This document shows positions 1-12,342 of a stretch of 64,000 nucleotides of DNA, one piece after another. Position numbers and translations under genes: made by a program. The DNA is from Vibrio europaeus (lineage in GTDB: Bacteria; Pseudomonadota; Gammaproteobacteria; Enterobacterales; Vibrionaceae): assembly GCF_001695575.1 (NCBI RefSeq), contig NZ_LUAX01000001.1, positions 620,001 to 684,000 of the forward strand, read 5' to 3'. Each line of letters opens with the position of its first letter. Within the stretch, counting starts at the first letter, position 1. The notes below the pieces were generated by a model. The model worked only from the letters and a program-made list of their open reading frames with translations, was not told the DNA's origin and searched no databases.

Positions 1-581
1 CTATTGCGATTGATAAAGATGAAGACTACAACGGCCCTCAGGACTTAGCAGGTAAACGCATTGCAACGACTTACCCTCAGCTACTAAAAGCGTACATGGA
101 CGAGCAAGGTGTTCCTTTCTCAACTTGTATGCTCACTGGCTCTGTAGAAGTGGCTCCGCGAGCGGGTCTTGCAGATGCAATTGCAGATCTGGTTTCTACT
201 GGTGCAACTCTCGAAGCGAACGGTCTTAAAGAAGCTGAAATCATCTTCAAATCAAAGGCGACACTGATTCAACGTACTGGTGAGTTTGACGCCGACAAAG
301 TAGCGCTAATCGAAAAGCTCCTGACTCGCATGCAAGGCGTACAGCAAGCAAAAGAATCGAAATACATCATGCTACACGCACCAACAGATAAGTTAGACCA
401 AATCAAATCTTTGCTGCCGGGCGCTGAGGATCCAACGGTTCTACCTCTTTCTGCAGATCAGCAAAAAGTCGCGGTTCACTTGGTGAGTACTGAAAACTTG
501 TTCTGGGAAACAATGGAACAGCTAAAAGAGTTGGGTGCGAGCTCAATCCTAGTATTGCCAATTGAGAAAATGATGGAGTAA
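1..581 (+). CDS. hisG: ATP phosphoribosyltransferase HisG, C-terminal part
   Basis: First enzyme of histidine synthesis, joining ATP and PRPP; it is the feedback-inhibited step. The gene enters the window already open: reading in frame from base 3 gives about 192 residues, so roughly the first 105 of the usual ~299 residues are missing. The visible part covers the end of the catalytic periplasmic-binding-like fold and the C-terminal ACT-like regulatory domain of the long HisG form. It ends 5 bp before hisD. The ATG at base 96 is an internal methionine, not the start. Identity rests on similarity to the family and on its place before hisD. Confidence 0.95.
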   Translation, partial: IAIDKDEDYNGPQDLAGKRIATTYPQLLKAYMDEQGVPFSTCMLTGSVEVAPRAGLADAIADLVSTGATLEANGLKEAEIIFKSKATLIQRTGEFDADKVALIEKLLTRMQGVQQAKESKYIMLHAPTDKLDQIKSLLPGAEDPTVLPLSADQQKVAVHLVSTENLFWETMEQLKELGASSILVLPIEKMME

Positions 582-586
582 TCGCA

Positions 587-1879
587 ATGAGAACAGTCGT
601 TTGGCAATCATTAAGTGAATCTCAGCAAGACTCTATCTTGGAGCGTCCGGCAATAACTGAAGGGGCAAATATCACCGCAGCGGTTTCGCAAGTTATCGCC
701 AAGGTTCGCGAAGAAGGGGATGCTGCGTTATTAGAGCTGACAGAAAAGTTTGATCGCGTTAAGCCTGAGTCGATTCGTGTTTCTGAGCAAGAAGTAGAAG
801 CGGCATGTGAACGCTTGTCTTCCAACATGAAACAGGCGCTTGAGCAGGCCTACGCCAATATCTCTAAGTTCCATAAGGCGCAAAAACCCCAGCCTATCAA
901 GGTTGAGACTCAGCCTGGCGTCTTGTGTGAGCAAGTCACTCGTCCAATTCAAAAAGTGGGCTTGTACATTCCGGGCGGCAGTGCACCACTGCCATCGACA
1001 GTTTTGATGCTTGGGGTGCCAGCGAAGATTGCAGGTTGTCGCAAAGTGGTTCTTTGTTCTCCTCCGCCTATCGCAGACGAGATCCTTTATGTTGCAAAGT
1101 TATGTGGCATTGATGAAGTCTACAATGTCGGTGGCGGTCAAGCGGTTGCGGCAATGGCGTATGGTACCGAAAGCGTTTCAAAAGTAGATAAGATTTTCGG
1201 GCCGGGTAATGCTTACGTGACAGAAGCAAAGCGTCAGGTAAGCAATGACTTCCGTGGTGCGGCGATTGATATGCCAGCAGGGCCTTCTGAAGTGTTGGTA
1301 CTGGCTGATGAAACCGCTGACCCAGATTTTATTGCTGCCGACTTGCTTAGCCAAGCGGAGCACGGACCAGATTCACAAGTCGTGCTTGTTACACCATCAC
1401 CGATTGTCGCTGATCAGGTTACCGATGCCGTTCAGCGTCAGCTTAAAGAATTATCTCGTGCAGATATTGCTGAAAAAGCCTTAGCATCAAGTTTAATCAT
1501 TATCTCTGAGTCGTTGACTCAAGCAGTGTCGATTTCGAACTACTATGGTCCGGAACACCTGATTGTACAAACTAAGAATCCGCGTGAACTTCTACCTCTA
1601 CTCGATAATGCAGGTTCGATTTTCTTAGGTGATTGGTCCCCTGAATCAGCAGGTGATTACGCGTCAGGGACAAACCACGTTCTTCCTACCTACGGTTACA
1701 CTCGCACATACTCAAGTCTTGGATTGGCTGATTTCTCTAAACGAATGACAGTACAAGAGCTTACGGCAGATGGCTTGAAAGAATTAGCGCCAACCGTTGT
1801 CACCATGGCGGAAGCAGAAGGTCTGGATGCGCACAAGCGTGCTGTGACGATTCGCGTAGAAAAACTGGCAGCTAAGTAA
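587..1879 (+). CDS. hisD: Histidinol dehydrogenase HisD
   Basis: Zinc-dependent NAD enzyme that oxidises L-histidinol in two steps to L-histidine, the last steps of the pathway. The 430 residues match the family length. Visible landmarks are the motif [15 protein letters not shown], the zinc-ligand region [10 protein letters not shown], the catalytic YGPEHL pair (Glu-His), the Asp in [10 protein letters not shown] and the C-terminal zinc histidine in GLDAHKRAV. It starts with ATG 5 bp after hisG and is followed by hisC after 12 bp, so it is translated from the his polycistron. No odd features. Confidence 0.98.
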   Translation: MRTVVWQSLSESQQDSILERPAITEGANITAAVSQVIAKVREEGDAALLELTEKFDRVKPESIRVSEQEVEAACERLSSNMKQALEQAYANISKFHKAQKPQPIKVETQPGVLCEQVTRPIQKVGLYIPGGSAPLPSTVLMLGVPAKIAGCRKVVLCSPPPIADEILYVAKLCGIDEVYNVGGGQAVAAMAYGTESVSKVDKIFGPGNAYVTEAKRQVSNDFRGAAIDMPAGPSEVLVLADETADPDFIAADLLSQAEHGPDSQVVLVTPSPIVADQVTDAVQRQLKELSRADIAEKALASSLIIISESLTQAVSISNYYGPEHLIVQTKNPRELLPLLDNAGSIFLGDWSPESAGDYASGTNHVLPTYGYTRTYSSLGLADFSKRMTVQELTADGLKELAPTVVTMAEAEGLDAHKRAVTIRVEKLAAK

Positions 1880-2932
<1,053 letters not shown>

Positions 2933-2940
2933 ATATCATT

Positions 2941-2962
2941 GGCTCTGGCCTTTGCGAGAGCC
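2941..2962 (+). other. Small hairpin between hisC and hisB
   Basis: GGCTCT (2941-2946) pairs with AGAGCC (2957-2962) around a 10-base loop. No T-run follows, so it is not an intrinsic terminator. It could affect message stability or be chance; it sits in the only sizeable spacer of the his operon. Confidence 0.3.
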
Positions 2963-2988
2963 ACTAAATTTGAAATAAGGAAGTTCGA

Positions 2989-4062
2989 GTGAGCAAGCAA
3001 CAAAAAATTCTATTTATCGACCGAGATGGCACCTTAATTGTTGAGCCACCGGTGGACTTTCAAGTAGACCGATTAGACAAATTAAAGCTAGAGCCGTTTG
3101 TTATTCCAAGTCTACTCTCTCTTCAAGATGCTGGTTACCGTCTAGTGATGGTGACTAACCAAGACGGTTTGGGCACCGACAGCTACCCGCAAGCAGAATT
3201 TGATGCGCCGCACAATATGATGATGGAGATCTTTGAATCTCAAGGTGTGAAGTTCGACGATGTGCTGATTTGTCCACACTTCGATGAAGATAACTGTTCT
3301 TGCCGTAAGCCTAAATTGGGCTTGGTTAAAGAATACCTTCAAGGTGGCAAAGTCGATTTCCAAAACTCGGTTGTTATTGGTGACCGTCAAACGGATCTTC
3401 AACTTGCAGAAAACATGGCAATTCACGGTATTCAATACAACCCAGAAACCATGAACTGGAAACAGATCCTCAAAGATCTGACCGTGAAAGCACGTGTTGC
3501 TGATGTGATTCGAACCACTAAAGAGACTGACATTAAAGTTGCCGTTAATCTTGATGAGCAGGGCAGTAACCAAATCTCTACTGGTCTTGGATTCTTCGAT
3601 CACATGCTAGATCAAATCGCAACTCACGGCGGGTTTCAAATGGTGTGCAAGGTCGAGGGCGACTTACACATTGATGATCACCACACGGTAGAAGATACCG
3701 CTCTTGCATTAGGTCAAGCGCTGAAAGAAGCTCTCGGTGACAAGCGTGGCATCGGTCGCTTTGGCTTTAGCCTGCCAATGGATGAGTGCTTGGCGCAATG
3801 TGCATTAGACCTGTCTGGCCGTCCGTACCTTAAGTTCGATGCAGATTTTAGCCGTGAACAAGTCGGTGACCTATCCACAGAGATGGTGGTGCACTTCTTC
3901 CGCTCATTGACTGATACTCTAGCGTGTACGCTGCACCTATCTTCAGCTGGCGATAATGATCACCACATCATTGAGAGCCTATTTAAAGCGTTTGGTCGTA
4001 CGCTACGCCAAGCAATCAAAGTAGAAGGCACTGAGCTACCAAGTAGTAAAGGCGTGCTTTAA
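2989..4062 (+). CDS. hisB: Bifunctional histidinol-phosphatase / imidazoleglycerol-phosphate dehydratase HisB
   Basis: Carries two activities of the pathway, as in enteric bacteria. The N-terminal HAD phosphatase domain (about 1-165) has the nucleophile motif DRDGTL at 11-16 and a zinc-binding cluster around [14 protein letters not shown]. The C-terminal dehydratase domain (about 168-357) has the metal-binding motifs [28 protein letters not shown] and DNDHHIIES. Translation starts at GTG with an AAGGAAG ribosome-binding site 6 bp upstream. At 357 residues it has the usual length of the fused enzyme. Confidence 0.98.
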   Translation: MSKQQKILFIDRDGTLIVEPPVDFQVDRLDKLKLEPFVIPSLLSLQDAGYRLVMVTNQDGLGTDSYPQAEFDAPHNMMMEIFESQGVKFDDVLICPHFDEDNCSCRKPKLGLVKEYLQGGKVDFQNSVVIGDRQTDLQLAENMAIHGIQYNPETMNWKQILKDLTVKARVADVIRTTKETDIKVAVNLDEQGSNQISTGLGFFDHMLDQIATHGGFQMVCKVEGDLHIDDHHTVEDTALALGQALKEALGDKRGIGRFGFSLPMDECLAQCALDLSGRPYLKFDADFSREQVGDLSTEMVVHFFRSLTDTLACTLHLSSAGDNDHHIIESLFKAFGRTLRQAIKVEGTELPSSKGVL

Positions 4063-4087
4063 GGCTAACGTTGCAAGGAGAAAAACA

Positions 4088-4702
4088 GTGACAGAACAGA
4101 AAGTAGTCATCATTGATACTGGTTGTGCCAACGTTTCTTCGGTGAAGTTTGCCATTGAACGTTTAGGTTATGACGTAACGATCTCTAAAGACCCTCAAGT
4201 AGTGCTTGCAGCAGATAAGCTATTTCTACCAGGTGTAGGGACAGCAAGTGAAGCGATGAAGAACCTTGAAGAGCGCGATTTAATTAGCTTGGTAAAACAG
4301 GTAGAAAAGCCGCTGCTTGGGATCTGTTTAGGCATGCAGCTGTTGGGCAAAGTATCTCAAGAAAAAGGGCAGAAAGCGGATGAGCTGGTTGAGTGCCTTG
4401 GACTTTGTGATGGTGAAGTGAAGCTGCTTCAAACCGGTGACTTACCACTGCCTCACATGGGGTGGAACACGGTATCAGCTAAAACAGGCAATCCACTGTT
4501 CAAAGGGATTGAAGAAGGCGAGTACTTCTATTTCGTACACAGCTTTGCCATGCCTGTTGGTGAGTACACGATTGCAGAATGTGAATACGAAAATCCATTC
4601 ACGGCTGCTGTGCAAAGCGGTAACTACTACGGTGTGCAATTCCACCCTGAGCGTTCTTCAAAAGCGGGCGCAAAGCTTATTCAAAACTTCTTAGAATTAT
4701 AA
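4088..4702 (+). CDS. hisH: Imidazole glycerol phosphate synthase glutaminase subunit HisH
   Basis: Class I glutamine amidotransferase that makes ammonia from glutamine and channels it to HisF. The nucleophile cysteine is C80 in [12 protein letters not shown], and the catalytic His186 and Glu188 lie in QFHPERSS near the C-terminus. It starts at GTG, preceded by AAGGAG. Its partner hisF lies two genes downstream in the same operon. Confidence 0.97.
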   Translation: MTEQKVVIIDTGCANVSSVKFAIERLGYDVTISKDPQVVLAADKLFLPGVGTASEAMKNLEERDLISLVKQVEKPLLGICLGMQLLGKVSQEKGQKADELVECLGLCDGEVKLLQTGDLPLPHMGWNTVSAKTGNPLFKGIEEGEYFYFVHSFAMPVGEYTIAECEYENPFTAAVQSGNYYGVQFHPERSSKAGAKLIQNFLEL

Positions 4703-6203
<1,501 letters not shown>

Positions 6204-6207
<4 letters not shown>

Positions 6208-6839
6208 GTGTAAACACCGCCGAAGTAAGTTCTATAGCTGAGCGTATCAACTGGGACAAGGTGGATGGCCTGGTACCTGCTATTGTGCAAGATTTCCAAT
6301 CAAGCCAAGTGCTGATGATGGGTTACATGAACCAAGACGCACTGGGGAAAACGGGTGAAACTGGTCAAGTCACCTTTTTCTCTCGTACTAAGCAGCGTTT
6401 ATGGACCAAAGGTGAAACCTCTGGCAACGTATTGCAATTGGTGAACATGCAGCTAGATTGCGATAATGACACGCTACTAGTGAAAGTGAATCCCATTGGC
6501 CCCACGTGTCACTTGGGCAACACCACTTGTTGGGATGTCGACCCACAAGAGGAGTCGCAAATGGTGTGGCTTCATCAACTTGAGCAGCTATTGGCTGCCC
6601 GCAAGAGTGCCGACCCTGATTCCTCTTATACTGCCAATCTTTATTCCCGTGGCACCAAGCGTATTTCGCAGAAAGTGGGCGAAGAAGGCGTTGAAGTCGC
6701 GCTTGCGGCGACGTCGGGCGATAAGGCGGAGCTAGTATGCGAGTCAGCGGATTTGATTTACCACTTACTGGTTCTTCTACAAGATCAAGGTCTGTCGATG
6801 AATGATGTGGTCAACAAGCTCAAAGAACGTCACAAATAA
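6204..6839 (+). CDS. hisI: Bifunctional phosphoribosyl-AMP cyclohydrolase / phosphoribosyl-ATP pyrophosphatase HisIE
   Basis: Fused enzyme for steps 2 and 3 of histidine synthesis. The N-terminal cyclohydrolase has the zinc-binding segment [10 protein letters not shown] and the upstream [10 protein letters not shown] aspartates. The C-terminal pyrophosphatase (about 115-211) is a MazG-like helical domain with [15 protein letters not shown]. At 211 residues it has the usual fused length. It is the last gene of the operon, and a strong terminator follows 21 bp after the stop. Confidence 0.97.
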
Positions 6840-6860
6840 TATCGGACCTCCAAATAGCAA

Positions 6861-6886
6861 GCGCCCTCAAATGAGGGCGCTTTTTC
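6861..6886 (+). terminator. Terminator of the his operon
   Basis: Inverted repeat GCGCCCTC / GAGGGCGC (6861-6880) followed by TTTTT on the plus strand. It lies between hisI and the convergent metal exporter gene, which ends at 6905. Confidence 0.9.
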
Positions 6887-6904
6887 TTACCAACGTAAAT
6901 GTTG

Positions 6905-8110
6905 TTAAATTTCAAATAGGAAGTAATAACCGTAACCGACAACTAAAGCAGGCAATGCTGAATAGATGGTTGCGACCAAAGCGGCTTTTGGTGCCAATGC
7001 AATGGCAGGGAACAAGGCGTCACCATCGTTTGATATTGCATTCGCTAATTGCGCAGATAATGGCGCGGCTCCAGAAATGTACAAACTCGTGACCAGAATT
7101 TGTGGTCCACAACCTGGCAGTAAACCAACAGTCAAACCCATGAGCGGCATCCAAACTCCCCATCCAGAGAACGTCGCGGCGAGGTCAATATGGCCAAAGA
7201 AAGTAATCAGCTCAAATGCCATAAATGCCAGTATCACCCATGCTGTAACGAAATTAGTATCTTGCGCAGCTTTCTGAATCGGATGAGAAGAAACCTGTTT
7301 CGTGTCTTCAGCGACTGTTGACTCATAATCTTTGATTTCTTTGGTTAAAGACCAGAGCAACATACTAACAATGATCAGAATGGCACCCGTCCATTCAATG
7401 GTCATTTCAGGTAGGTGGAGCAATTGATTCACATCGACCTGAAAAGAGCCAAGTGCAGCAATGATGGTTGCAGGTACAAGTAGCCATTTCCAAAATGCAC
7501 CTTGTAGATTGATTGCTTTTTGTTCAAGACTGTTTGTGCTTTCACTCGCGCAACTAAAACGATTCGCGACTGACTTTGCTTCAGGGCGCAGGAAATCATC
7601 GCGATGGATTCCATTGACGATCCAACCTGAAATGCAGCCTACCATTACCCCAAGGCCAACGACGGCAAAGCCGATATCAGGCTTACTCGCTAGTAGTAGG
7701 AATGCGGCATCACCCATCGTTGAGGTTAATACGGCGACGATTGCGCCAAAACCAACTCGACCACTGACGAACTGCGTGGTGACTATTATTGCTCCACCAC
7801 AACCAGGTAAAGCACCCAGCAATGCGGCGAAGAACACCTGATGGTTGCGAGAGCTTTGGTAAAGGTTGACGATACGACTTTCTTTATTGAAGAAAATCGA
7901 TACGTAGTGATAAATCGCCAACGTAAATGCAACGTAGCTAGATACCGCCCAGAAAGCATCAGATAGAGTATTGACAGTGACATCTCTGGTGGTATCACTG
8001 ACAATAAGAGCAAGTAGTGCTACGGGTAGCAGGAGTCGCTTATATGCTGGACGAAACTGAGCCAATGAAAGCCAGTTGGGCATAACTTGTGATAATCGTA
8101 TAGAGTTCAT
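6905..8110 (-). CDS. Putative metal exporter with duplicated PGCG...GDA repeats (MneA / 10TM heavy-metal exporter-like)
   Basis: A 401-residue polytopic inner-membrane protein built as an internal duplication. LPGCGG at 101-106 with MGDAAF at about 132-137 is mirrored by LPGCGP at 331-336 with DGDALF at about 362-367, each in hydrophobic segments. This matches the family of putative 10-TM heavy-metal exporters to which, as I recall, the Vibrio cholerae manganese exporter MneA belongs. Two Fur-box-like sites lie just upstream of the start. The substrate cannot be read from sequence; Mn(II), Fe(II) or another divalent ion are possible. It is monocistronic and convergent with hisI. Confidence 0.6.
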   Translation of the reverse strand: MNSIRLSQVMPNWLSLAQFRPAYKRLLLPVALLALIVSDTTRDVTVNTLSDAFWAVSSYVAFTLAIYHYVSIFFNKESRIVNLYQSSRNHQVFFAALLGALPGCGGAIIVTTQFVSGRVGFGAIVAVLTSTMGDAAFLLLASKPDIGFAVVGLGVMVGCISGWIVNGIHRDDFLRPEAKSVANRFSCASESTNSLEQKAINLQGAFWKWLLVPATIIAALGSFQVDVNQLLHLPEMTIEWTGAILIIVSMLLWSLTKEIKDYESTVAEDTKQVSSHPIQKAAQDTNFVTAWVILAFMAFELITFFGHIDLAATFSGWGVWMPLMGLTVGLLPGCGPQILVTSLYISGAAPLSAQLANAISNDGDALFPAIALAPKAALVATIYSALPALVVGYGYYFLFEI

Positions 8111-8129
8111 GAGTCAGTGGTCTTTAGAA

Positions 8130-8171
8130 TGCGTATTATTCTCAACTATATGTTAATGAGAATTATTTGCA
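8130..8171 (-). promoter_or_regulatory. Two Fur-box-like sites upstream of the metal exporter
   Basis: TGAGAATTATTTGCA (8157-8171) matches the 7-1-7 Fur consensus TGATAATNATTATCA at 12 of 14 defined positions. TGCGTATTATTCTCA (8130-8144) matches at 10 of 14. They lie 20-61 bp upstream of the exporter ATG, where the promoter would be. Counted by eye, not scored with a matrix. Confidence 0.6.
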
Positions 8172-8411
8172 ATAACTTTTTGTCAATTCTGGTTGCCATC
8201 TTAAGCTGTGAAGTGAGTCCAATTATTAATGGGCATTATGTCATTAGTGCTAAACTTAAGAGAGGGTTAGGTTTGATAACGATGATTGGTCATGGCTTAT
8301 GACCAAATAATCTCTATCCAACCGATGACAAATCATCAGAATTCGGTAAAATATCGGGTTTGTGAGTAATTGCCCCTTGTTGGGAAGAAATTTAGTCAGA
8401 TAGGAAAAAAG
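8172..8411. promoter_or_regulatory. Intergenic region with an inverted repeat upstream of ppaC
   Basis: Together with the Fur-like sites this forms a 301-bp divergent intergenic region with no convincing gene. It holds a perfect inverted repeat TTGGTCAT / ATGACCAA (8285-8305, 5-base loop) about 110 bp upstream of ppaC. GGTAAAATAT near 8345 could serve as a -10 element. The repeat could be an operator; no known regulator motif is recognised. Confidence 0.35.
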
Positions 8412-9317
8412 ATGATTCTAGTTGTAGGTCACAAGAACCCTGATAGCGATAGTATCTGTAGTGCACTAGTAGCAACTGAGCTACTAACCGCTCGTGGCGT
8501 TGAAGCAATGCCTATTCGCCAAGGTGAAATTAACCGTGAAACTCAACACATTCTAGAAGTGGCTGGCGCAGAAGTTCCTGAGCTACGCACTTCAGTAGCG
8601 GGCGAGAAAATCTGGTTAGTAGACTACTCGGATCTAGCGCAAGCTCCAGATGATGTGGCTGACGCAGAAATTCTAGGTATCGTTGATCACCACCGCCTAG
8701 GTGACGTGATGACGGTAAACCCTATGGAAGCTTGGATCTGGCCTGTTGGCTGTACTAACACAGTACTGTTTAACATGTTTAAAATCGAAGGCCACGAAAT
8801 CACGCCTAAGATCGCTAAGCTAATGATGTCAGCAATCCTATCTGACACAGTCGGTTTTGCTTCTCCAACTTGTACTCAAAAAGATAAAGATGCAGTTGAA
8901 GAACTAGCGAAAATCGCTGACGTATGCGATGTAGATGCATTCATTAAAGATCTACTTATCGCTAAAACAAACATCGAAGGCCTATCAGCGGCTGAGCTTG
9001 TTGAAAAAGACCTGAAAGGTTACCCATTCAATAGTCGTGATGTTGTTGTTGGTCAGGTTGAACTTGCAACTCTTGAGCAAGTTGACGGCATGATTGAAGC
9101 GCTAGAAGCAGACCTAGAAAGCCGCTGTGCTGAACAAGGTTTGGCGTTTGCAGCAGTAATGCTAACAGACATCACTACGGCTCAAACTCGTCTACTTTAT
9201 AAAGGTGAGTGGGCTGAGAAACTTGTTAAGCATGAAAAAGACGGCATGCTAATGATGGAAAATACGCTAAGTCGTAAGAAGCAAGGTTGGCCTTGGCTTC
9301 AAGCTGAACTAGCTTAA
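8412..9317 (+). CDS. ppaC: Manganese-dependent inorganic pyrophosphatase (family II, DHH)
   Basis: Cytosolic enzyme that hydrolyses pyrophosphate to phosphate, pulling biosynthetic reactions forward. DHH-superfamily metal motifs are visible: GHKNPDSDS near the N-terminus and VDHHRLGD near residue 90. The C-terminal DHHA2 domain ends with SRKKQGWPWL. I chose the ATG at 8412 because AGGAAAA lies just upstream and MILVVGHKNPDSD is the family N-terminus; an in-frame TTG at 8370 would add 14 unconserved residues. The resulting 301 residues match the family. A manganese enzyme next to a putative metal exporter may be coincidence. Confidence 0.95.
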   Translation: MILVVGHKNPDSDSICSALVATELLTARGVEAMPIRQGEINRETQHILEVAGAEVPELRTSVAGEKIWLVDYSDLAQAPDDVADAEILGIVDHHRLGDVMTVNPMEAWIWPVGCTNTVLFNMFKIEGHEITPKIAKLMMSAILSDTVGFASPTCTQKDKDAVEELAKIADVCDVDAFIKDLLIAKTNIEGLSAAELVEKDLKGYPFNSRDVVVGQVELATLEQVDGMIEALEADLESRCAEQGLAFAAVMLTDITTAQTRLLYKGEWAEKLVKHEKDGMLMMENTLSRKKQGWPWLQAELA

Positions 9318-9343
9318 TTCTATCTCTATAACATATACCTTAA

Positions 9344-9373
9344 CGCCCATGGTCACGCCATGGGCGTTTTCTT
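9344..9373 (+). terminator. Terminator after ppaC
   Basis: Nine-base-pair stem CGCCCATGG / CCATGGGCG with a 5-base loop, then TTTTCTTT. It lies 27 bp after the ppaC stop and just before the DUF2750 gene. Confidence 0.9.
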
Positions 9374-9388
9374 TGCGAGGAAGTGAAT

Positions 9389-9763
9389 ATGTCACTATCA
9401 AATGAGCAGCTAGAGACAGTAAACAAAATGCGCCCTGATGAGCGCTTTAACTACTGTATTAAAGAAATCGCCAAAAACCGTAAGGTTTGGATCCTGACCG
9501 ATGAGCATGGTTGTGTAATGCTTAACACCGAAGAGGAAGATTGTGTGCCGGTGTGGCCTCATCAAGAGTTTGCTGAGCAGTGGGCTACCGGAGACTGGGA
9601 GCATTGTAAAGCAGAGCCAATTTCGACGGCAAAATGGTTTAGTCGTTGGACGCACGGCCTTGAAGATGACGAGCTATCTGTTGTTGTTTTTCCTAACGAC
9701 AACGAAGAAGGTGTCGTGCTATACCCAGATGAGTTTGAAGTCGAGCTGAAAAAGCGCGGCTAG
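9389..9763 (+). CDS. DUF2750 domain protein
   Basis: A 124-residue acidic cytosolic protein of the DUF2750 family, common in Vibrio and relatives; its function is unknown. It begins MSLSNEQLETVNKMRPDERF and has the tryptophan-rich stretch VWPHQEFAEQWATGDW typical of the family. ATG at 9389 is preferred over GTG at 9383 because GCGAGG then sits at a proper distance. It probably has its own promoter overlapping the ppaC terminator region. A plus-strand terminator follows inside the convergent gene. Confidence 0.75.
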   Translation: MSLSNEQLETVNKMRPDERFNYCIKEIAKNRKVWILTDEHGCVMLNTEEEDCVPVWPHQEFAEQWATGDWEHCKAEPISTAKWFSRWTHGLEDDELSVVVFPNDNEEGVVLYPDEFEVELKKRG

Positions 9764-9770
9764 GCAGACA

Positions 9771-10553
9771 CTAATAGCCTATCAGCTGAAACAGCTCTCC
9801 TTGCTTTGCGGTAGAGACGGCACGATTTAATGTGCCGTCTTTTTTATATTTGGATAATAGCTTTCTAACAATAGGTGTGACTTGCTTTTGACTCATCCCA
9901 GGTTTGAGTTCTGGTTCGTAGAGTAGTTTTAACAGAACGACATCAAGAGGAGAGAGCAGGTCTTCGGGAGTCTCATCATTAAAAATCGAAGGAAAAGCGT
10001 TCTCTGAGTCGTTCGGTAAGCCTAAGACTTGAGTGATCTCCTCAACGATGCAGGCAAGCAATTTACCATGCTCCCTCGCTTGATCGACCGGTATGATGAT
10101 GGCAGCGTGAGAAAGGGCGCCATTACGACCGATTTGGTAACCTGCTTTGCAGATCGCCCCATATACGTTCGCAAGCGCTGGTTTACCTAGCTCTCGTTCG
10201 ATATCCTCACGCCAGTTAGACTCTTTAGTAAACACCCAGACGATATTCGCTTGTTCACGTGTTGTTACCCTTTGAATTCGATGTCCAGTTATCTGCTCTA
10301 AGTGACGCAAATGTGCGTCTGTGAGCTCATCGTGAAGCGCTTTGTCCGGTACTTTGTGCTGGACCCATATTTTTATAGGCTTATTCCATTTGACTAATGG
10401 CTTCCTTCCAGACGAGTACTCATTACGCAGCGCAACATTGATAAAAGCCTTCTCGACAAACTGGATATCGAGCCAAGTTTGTTGTGTAGTGTACCCCTGA
10501 GAGTGGAATGAAGTGGCGAGCACTATCATTCCAAGCATTGCTTTCCTTAGCAT
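9771..10553 (-). CDS. Secreted DUF2927 protein, last gene of the sap operon
   Basis: A 260-residue protein with an N-terminal signal peptide (about 1-20, hydrophobic core MLGMIVLATSF). Residues about 55-200 resemble DUF2927. The segment CIVEEITQVLGLPND (168-182) resembles a zinc-metalloprotease helix, but glutamates stand where HExxH would have histidines, so peptidase activity is not supported. It starts 8 bp after the sapF stop with AGGACTG as ribosome-binding site, so it is probably co-transcribed with sapABCDF. It likely acts in the periplasm or outside the cell. Role unknown. Confidence 0.65.
   Translation of the reverse strand: MLRKAMLGMIVLATSFHSQGYTTQQTWLDIQFVEKAFINVALRNEYSSGRKPLVKWNKPIKIWVQHKVPDKALHDELTDAHLRHLEQITGHRIQRVTTREQANIVWVFTKESNWREDIERELGKPALANVYGAICKAGYQIGRNGALSHAAIIIPVDQAREHGKLLACIVEEITQVLGLPNDSENAFPSIFNDETPEDLLSPLDVVLLKLLYEPELKPGMSQKQVTPIVRKLLSKYKKDGTLNRAVSTAKQGELFQLIGY
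9815..9846 (+). terminator. Terminator for the DUF2750 gene, inside the convergent gene
   Basis: Stem AGACGGCAC / GTGCCGTCT (9815-9840) followed by a plus-strand T-run. It lies 50 bp beyond the DUF2750 stop, within the 3' coding end of the minus-strand DUF2927 gene. Confidence 0.8.
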
Positions 10554-10561
10554 GAGCAGTC

Positions 10562-11347
10562 CTATTTAAAGCAGGTTGCCTTATTGAAATGGCTTTCTAC
10601 TAATCTTTGTGTCACTGGGTGGGTTGGGCAACTGAGCACTTCATGCGTTTCACCGCTCTCAACAAGGTCCCCTTCATGCATCACCATCACTTTATCGGTA
10701 ATGTGTTTTACAATGCCGATATGCTGTGACACATAAATAAACGAGACCCCCATCTCTTCTTGAAGTTCAAGAAACAAGTTGATGATTTGCGAACGCATTG
10801 CCATGTCCAATCCATTCAAAGCTTCATCAGCAACGATTACTGATGGCTGAAGGATGAGTGCACGGGCCAAACAAACACGCTGTTTTTGGCCTGTGGCGAG
10901 CATCTGAGGGTAGAAATAAGCGTGCTCTGGTAGCAACCCCACTCTGAGAAGCGTCTCTTTGACACGCTTTATGCGCGCCTCAGGAGGCATATTGGTGTTA
11001 CGTTTTAGTGGCCCTTCTAAGATACGTCCAATCTGAATTCGAGGATTCAAAGAGGTATTTGGATCTTGGAAAATCATGCGAATCAGCTTACAGCGAGTGG
11101 AGTAGTCTTTATGCTCCAATAGCTCGCCATTAACGCGAATTTCACCCGAAGTAGGCTCTACTACACCCGCCAACATGCGTGCTAATGTCGATTTACCTGA
11201 GCCGTTTTGACCGATAAAGCCAATGGTTTGCCCGGCTTCAAGGCTAAAGCTAAGCGGCTTGACGGCTTCTTGAACCTTCTTGCGAAACAGGCTTGAGCGA
11301 GTCACAAAAGTTTTCGATAGCTGGTTAACTTCTAATAGAGCACTCAT
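10562..11347 (-). CDS. sapF: Peptide ABC transporter ATP-binding protein SapF
   Basis: One of two ATPases of the Sap (sensitivity to antimicrobial peptides) importer; in enteric bacteria Sap is linked to peptide resistance and potassium uptake. Walker A is GQNGSGKST, Walker [13 protein letters not shown], and the H-loop is in YVSQHIG. The signature reads MLATGQKQR instead of LSGGQ, a departure shared with enteric SapF (MLAPGQKQR). The ATG overlaps the sapD stop by 4 bp. 261 residues. Confidence 0.93.
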   Translation of the reverse strand: MSALLEVNQLSKTFVTRSSLFRKKVQEAVKPLSFSLEAGQTIGFIGQNGSGKSTLARMLAGVVEPTSGEIRVNGELLEHKDYSTRCKLIRMIFQDPNTSLNPRIQIGRILEGPLKRNTNMPPEARIKRVKETLLRVGLLPEHAYFYPQMLATGQKQRVCLARALILQPSVIVADEALNGLDMAMRSQIINLFLELQEEMGVSFIYVSQHIGIVKHITDKVMVMHEGDLVESGETHEVLSCPTHPVTQRLVESHFNKATCFK

Positions 11348-12342
11348 GCTTTTTTCTTATCCATGTTCAGTGGGAAGTGGCATGCAAATTTGTGGTTTTT
11401 AATTCGACGTGTCATAGGTATTTCAACACACTGGCGCTGTGCATATGGGCAGCGAGGACCAAGTCGGCAGCCAATCGGCAAATGCTGTAGTGGTGGAATG
11501 GAGCCCGGTAAGGATTGCAGTTTTTCTTTATGCGGAATCCAATCGTTAAAATCGGGCATGGCTTTAAGCAGAGCAGCCGTATATGGGTGTTTAGGTTTGT
11601 CTAAGATCTTTGCAGTATCAGCAGACTCAACCGACTGGCCACAATACATCACCGTAATACGGGTTGCCCACTGAGTAATGGTTGTTAAGTCATGACCAAT
11701 TAGCATGATCGATGTATTGTGTAGCTGATTCATTCGACTCAACAAGCGCAAAATTTGTGATTGGGTAATCGGATCTAAATCGTTGGTTGGCTCATCTGCA
11801 ATCAATAGCTTTGGCTTGGCAGCGATCGCCATCGCGATCATGATTTTCTGACATTCACCATCCGTCAGCTCGTATGGGAAGCTATCCATGATTTGCTGGT
11901 GGTCTTTAATACCGACTTTATGCAGCAGAGCGATGGCTTGTTTCTTACGCCACTTAAAACGCTCCCACCATTTACCTTCAAAAGAGCGTGAAGGAATCGC
12001 TTCAATAAGCTGCTTACCAACTTCTTCAGAAGGATCTAAGCAGGTTGATGGCTCTTGGAAGATCATCGCAATGTCGCGGGCGATAACGCGTCGGCGCTCT
12101 TTGGGAGTCAACTGCAGTAAGTCGACATTTCCGAGTCTCATTCGGTCTGCGGTCACTTTCCAGTTGTCTTTACATACACCAACGATGGCTTTAGCCACCA
12201 AACTTTTCCCAGAGCCCGATTCACCTACTAAGCCGCGAATTTCGCCTTCATTCATGGTCAGGCTCATTCGGTCAACGGCTTTCATCATCCCTTGAGGCGT
12301 TTCTATCTCGATAGTGAGATGTCGAATATCTAACAACGGCAT
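11344..12342 (-). CDS. sapD: Peptide ABC transporter ATP-binding protein SapD
   Basis: Second ATPase of the Sap importer, of the oligopeptide-transporter type. Walker A is GESGSGKS near residue 40; the signature region reads [10 protein letters not shown], as in enteric SapD; Walker B is [12 protein letters not shown]. The C-terminal extension [16 protein letters not shown] is the cysteine motif found in OppD/DppD-like ATPases. 332 residues. It shares one base with the end of sapC and overlaps sapF by 4 bp, fitting a tightly coupled operon. Confidence 0.95.
   Translation of the reverse strand: MPLLDIRHLTIEIETPQGMMKAVDRMSLTMNEGEIRGLVGESGSGKSLVAKAIVGVCKDNWKVTADRMRLGNVDLLQLTPKERRRVIARDIAMIFQEPSTCLDPSEEVGKQLIEAIPSRSFEGKWWERFKWRKKQAIALLHKVGIKDHQQIMDSFPYELTDGECQKIMIAMAIAAKPKLLIADEPTNDLDPITQSQILRLLSRMNQLHNTSIMLIGHDLTTITQWATRITVMYCGQSVESADTAKILDKPKHPYTAALLKAMPDFNDWIPHKEKLQSLPGSIPPLQHLPIGCRLGPRCPYAQRQCVEIPMTRRIKNHKFACHFPLNMDKKKA

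Noticed and set aside
8117..8302. A 61-codon plus-strand reading over the Fur-like sites
   Set aside because: It starts at the second GTG/ATG-like codon after the divergent start, has no ribosome-binding site and overlaps clear regulatory sequence.
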